Shown here in pieces: positions 1 through 8,765 of a stretch of DNA of 44,382 bases (its first letter is position 1; each line of letters starts with the position of its first letter). A program made the position numbers and the translations under genes. This DNA is from Streptococcus orisratti DSM 15617 (GTDB lineage: Bacteria; Bacillota; Bacilli; Lactobacillales; Streptococcaceae), in NCBI RefSeq assembly GCF_000380105.1, contig NZ_KB904457.1, forward strand, positions 1 to 44,382. Reading direction: 5' to 3'. The notes under the pieces were generated by a model, which was not told the origin of the DNA, did no database searches, and was given only the letters and a program-made list of their open reading frames with translations.

Positions 1-208
1 CGCCCAAGCAGACGAGCAATCTCAGAGGGGTTCTTGCCCATCTTGAGATAGGCGCTGATTTCTCCGCGTTCAGAGGCTGAAAGGTGTGAGTATAACGATT
101 TTTTGGTAGAATGATTAGTGGACATGTTCATCTGCTTTCTATACTGAGTTGGGGAATTCTAGTATATCAGACGAGCATGTCTTTTTTGTTGCACTTCATT
201 TTACAACG
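1..208 (-). mobile_element. IS30-family insertion sequence, 5' end only (cut by window edge)
   Basis: The minus strand from about 125 (or an in-frame ATG at 131) down to base 1 encodes the start of a transposase, including the segments STKKSLYSHLSASERGEI and YLKMGKNPSEIARLLG. This is the N-terminal helix-turn-helix typical of streptococcal IS30-like transposases. The rest of the gene lies outside the window. The outer tip of the element is not certain. The stretch around 187-208 looks like an IS30-type end because it sits 60-80 bases upstream of the transposase start and just before the promoter of the next operon. The element forms the left flank of the restriction island. Confidence 0.8.
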
Positions 209-244
209 CGGGAAACATTTCAAACAGTTATAAGTTATGAGATG

Positions 245-274
245 TTTACAATTCGCTATAGCTTATGATATAAT
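245..274 (+). promoter_or_regulatory. Promoter of the XRE-hsd-prrC operon
   Basis: A TTTACA -35 box at 245-250 and a perfect TATAAT -10 box at 269-274 are separated by 18 bases. They lie about 40 bases before the first gene. No other good promoter is visible before hsdM ends, so this probably drives the whole defence operon, although the XRE product may act on it. Confidence 0.65.
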
Positions 275-314
275 ATATTATGTATAAGTTTAAACGAATA
301 GGGAGAACTGTATT

Positions 315-533
315 ATGGAAATTTCTGAAGTTATAAAAAATATTCGTTACCAGCTGAGTTTATCTCAAGAAGGATTAGCAAGAGAATTGCATATGGGATT
401 CACTTCGGTTAATAGATGGGAAAACAATAAATCAAAACCCAATCAGATTGCAAGACACGCTTTGGCAGAACTTTGCAGGAAAAATAATTTAGATCAGGAA
501 TTGATAGATTTATTAGAGAAAACAACTAAGTGA
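315..533 (+). CDS. Small XRE-family DNA-binding regulator of the restriction operon
   Basis: This is a 72-residue protein that is nothing but a Cro/C1-type helix-turn-helix. The recognition region is near residues 17-40 (SQEGLARELHMGFTSVNRWE). An AGGGAG ribosome site at 300-305 supports the start. It is the first gene of the operon and ends only 13 bases before hsdR. Small XRE proteins of this kind often act as controllers of restriction systems, and a role in holding back restriction or ribotoxin expression until the methylase is present is an inference. No operator palindrome was clear enough to call. An Arg/Lys-rich tail is absent and there is no second domain. Confidence 0.8.
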   Translation: MEISEVIKNIRYQLSLSQEGLARELHMGFTSVNRWENNKSKPNQIARHALAELCRKNNLDQELIDLLEKTTK

Positions 534-546
534 AAGGTGTCGCAAT

Positions 547-3500
547 ATGAGGAACGAAAAACAAATTGAACTGAGTTTTATTGAAAAACTTAAAGAGTTA
601 AAGTATATATATCGAGAAGATATTAAAGATAAAGCCTCTCTAGAGGAAAATTTTAGAAAGCATTTTCAAGAACTTAATAGGGTTAGATTAAGTGATTCTG
701 AATTTGCAAGATTGAAAGAAAGCATCATTACACCGGATGTGTTTTCAGCGGCAAAAATCTTGAGAGAAACGAACACATTTAAAAGGGATGATGATACACC
801 CCTACAGTACACCCTTGTAAATACGAATGATTGGTGCAAAAACGAGTATGAGGTAATTAATCAGCTTCGTATTAATACAGAAAATAGTCACCATAGATAC
901 GATGTTATTATTCTTATCAATGGCATTCCTGTTGTACAGGTTGAATTAAAGTCGCTCCAAATTACTCCTAAAAGAGCAATGGAGCAGATTGTTGATTATA
1001 AAAATGATCCCGGAAATGGATATACAAATTCTTTGCTCTGTTTCATGCAACTTTTTATTGTCAGCAATGAAAGTAATACCTACTATTTTGCCAACAACAA
1101 CAAAGAGCATTTTGCTTTTGATGCTGATGAACGCTTTTTGCCTGTATATCAATTTGCCGATAAGGACAATAAAAAAATTACCCATTTGCACGATTTTTCT
1201 GAGGCTGTGTTGCGTAAATGTGCTTTGGGTGAGCTGATTAGCAAATATATGGTCTTAGTAGCAAGTGAACAGAAAATGATGATTATGAGACCATATCAAA
1301 TTTATGCAGTTAAAGCTATTATGGATTGCATTGAGCAAAACAGAGGAAATGGCTATATTTGGCATACAACGGGAAGCGGTAAAACCCTCACCTCTTTTAA
1401 GGCATCTACCTTGTTAAAAGATAATCGCAACATAGCAAAATGTCTTTTTGTAGTGGACAGAAAGGATCTTGACCGACAGACTAGAGAGGAATTCAATAAG
1501 TTCCAAGAGGGATGTGTGGAAGAAAACACCAATACGGAAACTTTGGTAAAAAGACTTGTTTCGGAGGACTATCGAGATAAAGTCATTGTAACGACCATTC
1601 AAAAGTTGGGTTTGGCGCTTGACGACGATAATAAGCGGAGTAAAGAGAAAAAGAAAAAAGGTGAACTCACATACAAAGAAAGATTGGCGCCTTTAAAAGA
1701 TAGCAGAATTGCAATTATCTTTGATGAATGCCATCGTTCACAGTTTGGAGAAAACCATAAAGCAATCAAAAACTTTTTCCCAAAGGCTCAGCTCTTCGGG
1801 TTTACTGGAACACCTATTTTTGAGGAAAATGCAACTTATAAGCAAATTGATGGAACAATCGGTTCTTATACAACCACGAAGGATGTTTTTGAAAAAGAGC
1901 TGCATGCTTATACGATTACTCATGCCATTGATGACAGAAATGTATTGCGATTCCATATTGACTACTTCAAGCCGGAAAATGACAGAGATGCTTCAAGAAT
2001 CAATGAGGAACAACAAAAAAGGGCTGTGGTACAAACTATTCTGTCAAAACATGACGCTATAACAAATAACAGAAGATACAACGCTATTTTAGCTACATCA
2101 TCAATCAATGATGCTATTGAATATTACAACTTGTTCAAAGAAGCACAACAAAATTGTATTGATGCCGACGACAGTGAATTTACGCCATTGAATATCGCCT
2201 GCGTATTCTCGCCGCCGGCAGAAGGTAATAAGGATGTTCAGCAAATTCAAGAGGATCTTCCACAGGAAAAAGAAGATAACAAAAAAGAACCTGATAAAAA
2301 GAAACAAGCGTTGACCAGTATTATCAAAGACTATAATGAACAGTATGGAACCAGCCATGACATCAACAATTTTGATGTATATTATCAGGATGTACAGCAA
2401 AGAATTAAAGACCAGAAATATACTAACGCAGATTATCCTCATAAAAACAAAATTGATATTACCATTGTTGTGGATATGTTGCTGACCGGTTTTGATTCTA
2501 AGTATCTGAATACTTTGTATGTAGATAAGAACTTAAAATATCATGGCTTAATTCAGGCATTTTCCAGAACAAATCGAGTTTTAAATGATACAAAACCTTA
2601 TGGTAATATTCTTGATTTCAGAAGCCAGTCTGATGAAGTAGATAAAGCTATTGCTCTGTTTTCCGGTGAAAATAACAGTAACCGAGCAAAAGAAATATGG
2701 CTTGTTGCCCCAGCACCAAAGGTTGTTGAGAAACTGGATAAGGCAGTAAGTGAATTAGAAAAGTTTATGGAATCACAAGGATTGGAGTGCAAACCGGAAG
2801 AGGTAAACAACTTGAAAGGTGATGCCGAAAGATGTGAATTTATCAATAAATTCAAGGAAGTACAGCGTTTGAAAACGCAGTTGGAGCAGTACACGGAAAT
2901 TGAAGAAAAAGACGCAGAAAAAATCGAGGAGCTGTTGCCGGAGGATACCCTGCGTGCGTTCCGTGGTGCTTATATTGATGTGGCACAAAGACTGAAATCT
3001 GAGCAAGGAAAAGAGAACGAGGATAAAAATCCTGAAGTTGAACAGATCGATTTTGAGTTTGTTCTGTTTTCGTCTGCAATTATCGACTATGACTATATTA
3101 TGACATTGATTGCGAAATACACCCAGACCGAACCGAAAAAGCAAAAAATGAGTAAAGAACAACTCATCGGTATGCTTTCGGCTACTTCCAATTTGCTTGA
3201 TGAAAGAGAAGATATTATCGAATATATCGATTCGCTTCAAGTTGGCGTGGCTTTGGATGAAAAGGAAATCAAAGCAGGGTATCAGAAATTCAGAGAACAG
3301 AAAAACAATCAGGAAATCAATATCATTGGGAAAAAACATGGTATTGAAATCCAAAGTTTGCAAGAGTTTATTCAGGAAATCATTGACCGAATGATTTTTG
3401 ACGGAGAAAAACTCGGCGATCTTTTGGCGCCGCTTGACCTAAGCTGGCGAGAAAGAACGCAAAAAGAACTGGATTTGATGGATGACCTGATCCCGCTGTT

Positions 3501-3552
3501 AAAAAAACTGGCAGATGGTCGTGAAATTGTGGGGTTAAATGCGTATGAATAA
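547..3552 (+). CDS. hsdR: Type I restriction endonuclease R subunit
   Basis: This 1001-residue protein is the DNA-translocating and cleaving subunit of a type I restriction-modification complex (R2M2S). The N-terminal PD-(D/E)XK nuclease is visible with D119 and E133-L-K135. The SF2 helicase motor follows: Walker A TTGSGKT with K279, the DECH box at 393-396, FTGTP at 419-423 and motif VI QAFSRTNR at 670-677. The C-terminal 300 residues are helical and charged, and probably hold the contact to the methylase core. Length is normal for the family and there are no breaks. An AAAGGTG ribosome site precedes the start. Its end overlaps hsdS by 14 bases. Order is R-S-prrC-M. Confidence 0.96.
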   Translation: MRNEKQIELSFIEKLKELKYIYREDIKDKASLEENFRKHFQELNRVRLSDSEFARLKESIITPDVFSAAKILRETNTFKRDDDTPLQYTLVNTNDWCKNEYEVINQLRINTENSHHRYDVIILINGIPVVQVELKSLQITPKRAMEQIVDYKNDPGNGYTNSLLCFMQLFIVSNESNTYYFANNNKEHFAFDADERFLPVYQFADKDNKKITHLHDFSEAVLRKCALGELISKYMVLVASEQKMMIMRPYQIYAVKAIMDCIEQNRGNGYIWHTTGSGKTLTSFKASTLLKDNRNIAKCLFVVDRKDLDRQTREEFNKFQEGCVEENTNTETLVKRLVSEDYRDKVIVTTIQKLGLALDDDNKRSKEKKKKGELTYKERLAPLKDSRIAIIFDECHRSQFGENHKAIKNFFPKAQLFGFTGTPIFEENATYKQIDGTIGSYTTTKDVFEKELHAYTITHAIDDRNVLRFHIDYFKPENDRDASRINEEQQKRAVVQTILSKHDAITNNRRYNAILATSSINDAIEYYNLFKEAQQNCIDADDSEFTPLNIACVFSPPAEGNKDVQQIQEDLPQEKEDNKKEPDKKKQALTSIIKDYNEQYGTSHDINNFDVYYQDVQQRIKDQKYTNADYPHKNKIDITIVVDMLLTGFDSKYLNTLYVDKNLKYHGLIQAFSRTNRVLNDTKPYGNILDFRSQSDEVDKAIALFSGENNSNRAKEIWLVAPAPKVVEKLDKAVSELEKFMESQGLECKPEEVNNLKGDAERCEFINKFKEVQRLKTQLEQYTEIEEKDAEKIEELLPEDTLRAFRGAYIDVAQRLKSEQGKENEDKNPEVEQIDFEFVLFSSAIIDYDYIMTLIAKYTQTEPKKQKMSKEQLIGMLSATSNLLDEREDIIEYIDSLQVGVALDEKEIKAGYQKFREQKNNQEINIIGKKHGIEIQSLQEFIQEIIDRMIFDGEKLGDLLAPLDLSWRERTQKELDLMDDLIPLLKKLADGREIVGLNAYE

Positions 3553-4828
3553 GAAGAAAGAAATAGTTCCTAAGTTACGGTTTCCAGAATTCATTGGGGA
3601 CAAATTGAAAATTACGAAGTTGGGAAAAATATCTTCCGTCGTAAAAGAAAAAGCAGGAGAAAATAAATACACTCTTATGAGTGTAACATCTGGCGTGGGT
3701 TTAATACCACAAACAGAAAAATTTGGGAGAGAAATAGCAGGAGATTCCTATAAAAATTATATTGTTATCAGGAAATATGATTTTGCATATAACAAAAGCG
3801 CGACAAAGCAGTTTCAAGAAGGTTATATTTCTATGTTGGGAGAATATGATATAGCCGCTGTTCCCAATAGTATTTTTACTTGCTTTAGAATTACTGGTAA
3901 TGAATCATATCCTCCGTTTTTTGATTACCTCTGGCACAATAACTATCACGGACATTGGCTGAGAAAATATATTGAGGTGGGTGCAAGAGCACACGGGGCG
4001 TTAAGTGTTGATACAAAATATTTATGGAGTATGCCTCTTGCATTACCTGATTTTAAAGAACAACAAAAGATTGCTGATTGCCTATCATCACTTGATGAGC
4101 TGATTGATACGGAAAGAAGAAAACTGAAAGCATTAGAAAAATACAAAAAAGGCTTGATGCAAAAGCTGTTCCCTGCGGAAGGGAAAGCCCTGCCCGAATG
4201 GAGATTTCCTGAGTTTCAAGGATGCGGAGAATGGAAATTGCAAAAGCTAAAACTAATATGTGGTTTTCAAGAAGGATATGCCTTTTCGTCAAGTGATTTC
4301 GTTACAAATGATACAGATTCTAACTATATTCAAGTTGTTAGGATTACTGATATAAATAACAAGAATTCAAATACTGACAAAGTGTTTGTCAATATGGATT
4401 TGATTAAGCGTAACGATTTATATAAATATTTAATTTCAAAAAATGATTTAATATTGAGCTTGACGGGTGCAGCAGGGTTTAATTTCTTTATATGGAATAC
4501 AAATATTGCTGTATTAAATCAGCGTACTTTGAAATTGATTCCTAAAGACGAAAAGAACCATGCAATTAAATTTTTGATAGAACCACTAATACACAAAGAA
4601 ATAAACATGCATGGTACGGGACAGAACAATAATCTTTCTAAAGAAGTTTTGAAAAATGTTGAAATTGTTCTTCCTACATCTTTCAAAGAACAACAAAAAA
4701 TTGCAGATTGCTTGTCTGAGATAGATAAGATAATTACCGAGCAATCAAATAAAGTGGAACAGTTAAAAGCACATAAAAAAGGATTAATGCAGGGATTGTT
4801 TCCTTCTCTTGAGGAGGCAGATGTATGA
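3539..4828 (+). CDS. hsdS: Type I restriction-modification specificity subunit S
   Basis: The protein has 429 residues and supplies the two half-site DNA-recognition domains of the type I complex. Two target recognition domains (about residues 15-170 and 218-380) each end in a near-identical helical spacer, beginning FKEQQKIADCLS at residue 172 and again at residue 382, and each spacer ends in KKGLMQ-LFP. These are the conserved regions that set spacing and bind HsdM. The start at 3539 (MRMNKKKE) or 3545 overlaps hsdR. A GGGG stretch at about 3531 serves as a modest ribosome site. It overlaps prrC by the four bases ATGA. No second, silent hsdS or inversion site is in the window, so phase variation is not suggested. 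Confidence 0.94.
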   Translation: MRMNKKKEIVPKLRFPEFIGDKLKITKLGKISSVVKEKAGENKYTLMSVTSGVGLIPQTEKFGREIAGDSYKNYIVIRKYDFAYNKSATKQFQEGYISMLGEYDIAAVPNSIFTCFRITGNESYPPFFDYLWHNNYHGHWLRKYIEVGARAHGALSVDTKYLWSMPLALPDFKEQQKIADCLSSLDELIDTERRKLKALEKYKKGLMQKLFPAEGKALPEWRFPEFQGCGEWKLQKLKLICGFQEGYAFSSSDFVTNDTDSNYIQVVRITDINNKNSNTDKVFVNMDLIKRNDLYKYLISKNDLILSLTGAAGFNFFIWNTNIAVLNQRTLKLIPKDEKNHAIKFLIEPLIHKEINMHGTGQNNNLSKEVLKNVEIVLPTSFKEQQKIADCLSEIDKIITEQSNKVEQLKAHKKGLMQGLFPSLEEADV

Positions 4829-5949
4829 GTGGTACAAAACAATTTGCAACCTTAAAAAGATTTGCACACAATATTCGTGATACGCTTGGTACTGCGGATG
4901 CAACAAATACGAAAAATTACTACCTTTTGTTTGCGTATAATGGAACTGGAAAAACAAGGCTTTCCGGTGAATTTAAGAATTTAGGAAAAAGAAGAATTCG
5001 AGGCAGTGAGGAAACAACAAGAGATACACTGTATTATAATGCCTTTACCGAGGATCTATTCTATTGGGACAATGATTTAGAAGGGGATACGGATAGACGC
5101 CTGTTTTTTAATACAAATTCTCGTTTTTTTGATGGCTTGAGAGACCTTGAAATGGACACTCGTATACGGGGATTTTTGCAGATTCATGCAGATTTTGACT
5201 TTACAATTCATTATGATGATGGATATGTCAGCTTTTCACGAACAGTACAAACCAGAACCGGAGAGGAAACTGTTACCGGAATAAAAATTTCTCGTGGCGA
5301 AGAAAACCTATTTGTTTGGTGTTTCTTTCTTGCTATTGTTCAACTTGTAAAAGACGAAGCGTTATCTTATGATTGGGTGAAATATATCTATATTGATGAT
5401 CCGATTTCGTCCCTTGATGACAATAATGTTGTAGCGTTAGCATGTCAACTGTCAGAATTGTTAAAAGATTGTAAGATTAAAACTGTTATTTCCACTCATC
5501 ACACGCTGTTTTTTAATGTGATGTACAATGAGTTGAGAAAAGAAAGCACAGCCAGTCGTTTTTTGAGTTTTGATAAAGAGACAAACGAATACATAGTAAA
5601 AAACACCGGAGACACTCCGTTCTTTCATCATGTTGCACTATTGAAAGAATTAAAAAAAGTGGCTGACAGCGGGAAAATCTATACTTATCATTTTAATATT
5701 TTAAGAAATATCCTTGAAAAAACGGCTACATTTCATGGATTTGATGATTTTTCAGCCTGTATAAAACGGGAAGATGATGATTTAGATGATGTGATTTTTG
5801 CTCGAATGACGAATCTACTAAGTCATGGTAATCACTCGATATTTAATCCTCTCGAAATGGTTGAGGATAATAAGGAAATATTCAAAAATATACTGAATAG
5901 ATTTCTGGAAAATTACAAATTTAACGACAAGCTGTTTATAGAAAGATAG
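4825..5949 (+). CDS. prrC: PrrC-type anticodon nuclease (type I RM-linked ribotoxin)
   Basis: A 374-residue protein of the PrrC family: an N-terminal ABC-type ATPase switches a C-terminal ribonuclease that cuts tRNA in the anticodon loop. Visible motifs: Walker A FAYNGTGKT (K43), the PrrC-specific segment LYYNAFTEDLFYWDND at 69-84, signature ISRGEEN at 155-161, Walker B YIYIDDPISSLDD at 187-199, and H-loop STHH at 223-226. The nuclease triad known from E. coli PrrC (Arg320, Glu324, His356) corresponds to R294, E298 and H334, with about four extra residues before the histidine. There is no zinc hook, so this is not RloC. GAGGAGG at 4810 precedes the start, and the ATGA overlap with hsdS implies coupled translation. 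In E. coli the toxin is held latent by the Hsd complex; the same is inferred here. The anticodon-recognition box (259-269) is divergent. Confidence 0.93.
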   Translation: MSGTKQFATLKRFAHNIRDTLGTADATNTKNYYLLFAYNGTGKTRLSGEFKNLGKRRIRGSEETTRDTLYYNAFTEDLFYWDNDLEGDTDRRLFFNTNSRFFDGLRDLEMDTRIRGFLQIHADFDFTIHYDDGYVSFSRTVQTRTGEETVTGIKISRGEENLFVWCFFLAIVQLVKDEALSYDWVKYIYIDDPISSLDDNNVVALACQLSELLKDCKIKTVISTHHTLFFNVMYNELRKESTASRFLSFDKETNEYIVKNTGDTPFFHHVALLKELKKVADSGKIYTYHFNILRNILEKTATFHGFDDFSACIKREDDDLDDVIFARMTNLLSHGNHSIFNPLEMVEDNKEIFKNILNRFLENYKFNDKLFIER

Positions 5950-5961
5950 AGGTAGTAAATT

Positions 5962-7752
5962 ATGAATGATACACAACAAAAACAGTTAGGCTCAACATTA
6001 TGGGCGATTGCTGATAAACTGCGTGGCGCAATGAACGCCGATGATTTTAGAGATTATATGCTGTCTTTTCTCTTTTTGCGCTACTTGTCCGATAATTATG
6101 AAGAGGCAGTAAAAAAAGAATTGGGAAGTGATTATCAGAAAAGTGAGCTTGAAATTCAAAAAAATGCAGAGGATCTTGATACCTATATTGGCGAGCTGAA
6201 ATCCGTTATTACCCAATACAGTAGATCGCTTTCTCCTGAAAAATTAGGGTTACATGAAGACGAAAAAGACCATCAAAAAATTGAAAAAGCAAGACAATAT
6301 TTTGTGGATGATAATAATAAGATGCTCTATAGCCACAATGTAATCCCGCTTGCAGTCTGGTATATTCGCAATTTGGATCAAGTTGATATGCTTGAAAAAC
6401 AAATGCGCCGTAAAATTCATTATGTGATAAAACCGGCATATTTGTGGAGTAATATCTATGAATTGGCACGAACACAAAATAGTCAATTGCTGAAAACTTT
6501 GCAGAGTGGCTTTAAATATATTGAGAATGAGTCGTTTGAAAGCAGATTTCGTGGATTGTTTTCAGAAGTTAATCTGGATTCCGATAAGCTCGGGAAAAAT
6601 TATGGTGAACGCAATAGCTTACTATGTTCGATTATTACAGAAATCGCAAAAGGACTTGCTGAATTTCCAAATGAAACAGATATTCTTGGTGACGCCTACG
6701 AATATTTGATAGGCCAGTTTGCTGCTGGTTCTGGTAAAAAAGCGGGTGAATTCTATACCCCGCAGCAGGTTTCAACTATCCTTTCCCGAATTGTATCTCT
6801 TGATAGTCAAGATCCAAGCACCGGAAAAAAGAGCAAACTAAAAAATGTGCTTGACTTTGCCTGTGGTTCGGGATCTCTGTTAATTAATGTACGAAAGCAA
6901 TTTTGTGCAAATGGTATCGGTCAGATCTATGGGCAGGAGAAAAATATTACTACCTACAACCTTGCTCGTATGAATATGTTACTTCATGGTGTAAAGGATT
7001 CTGAATTTCAGATTCATCACGGAGATTCCTTATTAAATGATTGGAACATCTTAAATGAGATGAATCCTGCGAAAAAAATGCAGTTTGAAGCAGTGGTAGC
7101 CAATCCGCCTTTCAGTTATAGATGGCAACCCAAAGAAGAAATGGCAGAAGATTTCCGATTCAAAAATTATGGACTTGCTCCAAAGTCAGCAGCAGATTTT
7201 GCTTTTTTATTGCATGGGTTCCATTTTTTAAGCGATGATGGAACAATGGCGATTATTCTACCGCATGGAGTATTGTTCCGTGGTGGCGCTGAGGAAAAAA
7301 TCAGAACAAAACTTATCAAAGATGGAAATATTGATGCTCTCATTGGTTTGCCGGCAAATCTGTTTTTCTCTACGGGTATTCCAGTGTGTATTCTGGTTCT
7401 TAAAAAATGCAAGAAATATGATGATGTGCTGATTATCAATGCAAGTGAGTATTTTGAAAAAGGGAAGCGTCAAAATACGCTTTTACCGGAGCATATTGAT
7501 AAGATCATTGAAACATACCAATACCGAAAAGAAGATGATAAAAAATATTCCCGCCGAGTTTCTATGGAGGAAATTGAGAAAAATGGATATAATCTAAATA
7601 TTTCTCGTTATGTCAGCACTGCGCCCGAAGAAGAAATTGTTGATATTGAAGAAGTACGGCAGGAGCTTGAAAAAATTGAGAATGACATTAATGTGGCAAA
7701 GGCTCGGCATAATGAGTTTTTGAAGGAATTGGGATTGAATTTATTACCATAA
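5962..7752 (+). CDS. hsdM: Type I restriction-modification methyltransferase M subunit
   Basis: The product is 596 residues and transfers a methyl group to the N6 of adenine, using S-adenosylmethionine, at sites chosen by HsdS. The N-terminal HsdM domain (about 5-170) starts KQLGSTLWAIADKLRG. The catalytic domain shows FYTPQQV, the AdoMet motif DFACGSGS at 298-305 and the N6-adenine motif NPPF at 381-384. The C-terminal tail is helical and probably packs on the HsdS spacers. A GAGGTAG ribosome site lies just upstream, 12 bases after prrC ends. It is the last gene of the operon and is followed at once by a strong terminator. Putting the methylase last, after both the nuclease and the ribotoxin, is unusual for a self-protecting system. 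Confidence 0.95.
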   Translation: MNDTQQKQLGSTLWAIADKLRGAMNADDFRDYMLSFLFLRYLSDNYEEAVKKELGSDYQKSELEIQKNAEDLDTYIGELKSVITQYSRSLSPEKLGLHEDEKDHQKIEKARQYFVDDNNKMLYSHNVIPLAVWYIRNLDQVDMLEKQMRRKIHYVIKPAYLWSNIYELARTQNSQLLKTLQSGFKYIENESFESRFRGLFSEVNLDSDKLGKNYGERNSLLCSIITEIAKGLAEFPNETDILGDAYEYLIGQFAAGSGKKAGEFYTPQQVSTILSRIVSLDSQDPSTGKKSKLKNVLDFACGSGSLLINVRKQFCANGIGQIYGQEKNITTYNLARMNMLLHGVKDSEFQIHHGDSLLNDWNILNEMNPAKKMQFEAVVANPPFSYRWQPKEEMAEDFRFKNYGLAPKSAADFAFLLHGFHFLSDDGTMAIILPHGVLFRGGAEEKIRTKLIKDGNIDALIGLPANLFFSTGIPVCILVLKKCKKYDDVLIINASEYFEKGKRQNTLLPEHIDKIIETYQYRKEDDKKYSRRVSMEEIEKNGYNLNISRYVSTAPEEEIVDIEEVRQELEKIENDINVAKARHNEFLKELGLNLLP

Positions 7753-7798
7753 GAAGAAAGAATCAGTTGTGATGTTTTGCAACTGATTCTTTCTTCTT
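7751..7798. terminator. Perfect 19-bp hairpin terminator, bidirectional
   Basis: Two perfectly complementary 19-base arms (7751-7769 and 7780-7798) flank a 10-base loop. The purine-rich left arm gives a T-rich end on the plus strand and a matching T-rich tail on the minus strand. It can therefore end both the hsd operon and the facing TnpV-like gene. Confidence 0.88.
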
Positions 7799-8172
7799 TA
7801 TACATAGATTATTTCAGCATTAACTATTTCGGTAGCTCTTTCTCGAATATTATTGAGTTGTGAACACCAAAGCATTGGATTTTTTGCCTTAAGTTCTTCT
7901 GTTATATTTTCGCTTTCTGCTAGTTGCTTTACGATTTGAAGAAACATATTTTTAGCCTGATTTTCAATATCGACAAGATAGCCGTTTAGTTTCCCACTTG
8001 TCAACAGGTTCATATAAATAATTTTATGGTGTTGCTTTAAATATCTTGCGTGCCGATGCCCCCATGTTCCGATTGGTTGAGCCTGTTGTTTGGATAAGAT
8101 GAGATTTGGTAGCATATAATCTCCGACTTGCGTATAAGTACCGCCCATCTGTTCAAATAATGATTTTTCCAT
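7798..8172 (-). CDS. tnpV: TnpV-like transposon-encoded protein
   Basis: A 124-residue protein matching the TnpV family found in mobile elements of Clostridia and streptococci. Its function is not established. Family-like segments are GDYMLPNL and the GTWGHRHARYLKQHH block in the first half, followed by a helical C-terminal half. A strong AGGAGG ribosome site lies 8-10 bases upstream of the ATG. It is transcribed toward hsdM and shares the terminator between them. Its presence supports delivery of the hsd-prrC block by a mobile element, with the body of that element now missing. Confidence 0.75.
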   Translation of the reverse strand: MEKSLFEQMGGTYTQVGDYMLPNLILSKQQAQPIGTWGHRHARYLKQHHKIIYMNLLTSGKLNGYLVDIENQAKNMFLQIVKQLAESENITEELKAKNPMLWCSQLNNIRERATEIVNAEIIYV

Positions 8173-8246
8173 TTTGTTTTCCTCCTGTGTTTTAGTGTAC
8201 TTTTATTTTACAGAAAGATGGGTAATAATACCAATGTGCTGATAAA

Positions 8247-8288
8247 AAAATACAGCGTACCTGCTATATCACAGATACGCTGTATTTT
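8247..8288. terminator. Hairpin terminator between the HTH gene and tnpV
   Basis: Arms of 13 bases (8247-8259 and 8276-8288) are perfectly complementary across a 16-base loop, with an A-run on the left side. On the minus strand this reads as a hairpin followed by T residues, as expected just after the HTH gene stop codon, which overlaps the right arm. Confidence 0.75.
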
Positions 8289-8722
8289 CATATATTTATT
8301 TCGGGATATGTATTTACCAATTGCCGATACATTTTTCTTGACGGCTGTCGTGAACCACCCTCCCACTTAGAATAGATGCTCAAACTAATACCTGCTTTTT
8401 CAGCAAAAGTTGCTTGATTTAATCTGTGTGCTTTTCTGATTTCACGAAGTCTATCACTGTATGGATAATCCATAAATTGAGCAAATTCATCGAAGAGCAT
8501 ATTTCTATCAATTTCAAGGATTTCAGCCATAGCAACGGCTGTTTGATATGGTATCGGGAATCGTTCACGCTCATACATTAACACTGTTGCGGGTACAATT
8601 CCTACACTCTCAGCTAACTGTCGTGTGGTTAAACACTTTCGCTGTCGGTAGTATTTTAGCATTGCCGCAGGAATTTGTTCTGTAGGAACACCTTCGAAGC
8701 AAAAGTGTAAATGCATTAACAT
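8288..8722 (-). CDS. Regulator with two helix-turn-helix domains, start uncertain
   Basis: The open frame runs back to 8812, but its first 15 or so codons lie in the antisense of the IS200 remnant, so that start is not native. In-frame ATGs at 8722 and 8716 are better candidates. A weak GGAA sits just before 8722, giving about 145 residues. Counted from there, the first HTH (LTTRQLAESVGIVPATVLMYE) lies at about residues 30-50 and the second (RLNQATFAEKAGISLSIYSKW) at about residues 100-120. Two XRE-like domains in one short protein suggest a repressor of the lost mobile element. The original 5' end may have been removed by the junction with the IS, which would make this a truncated gene. Confidence 0.6.
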   Translation of the reverse strand: MLMHLHFCFEGVPTEQIPAAMLKYYRQRKCLTTRQLAESVGIVPATVLMYERERFPIPYQTAVAMAEILEIDRNMLFDEFAQFMDYPYSDRLREIRKAHRLNQATFAEKAGISLSIYSKWEGGSRQPSRKMYRQLVNTYPEINI

Positions 8723-8765
8723 TTTTCCGTGCTTGTATTCATATAAGTTTGTGTGATTGAGAATA

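Noticed and set aside
2773..3363. A 196-codon open frame on the minus strand inside hsdR
   Set aside because: It is antisense to the coding C-terminal part of hsdR, rich in Phe/Leu/Ser as expected from a shadow frame, and has no ribosome site.
3539..4828. Phase-variable hsdS inversion system
   Set aside because: The two spacer repeats are within one hsdS. There is no second hsdS, no invertase gene and no inverted target repeat in the window.
4825..5949. Alternative call as RloC, or as a general SMC/Rad50-like ATPase
   Set aside because: No long coiled coil and no CXXC zinc hook interrupts the ATPase, while the PrrC-specific NAFTEDLFYWDND segment and short length fit PrrC.
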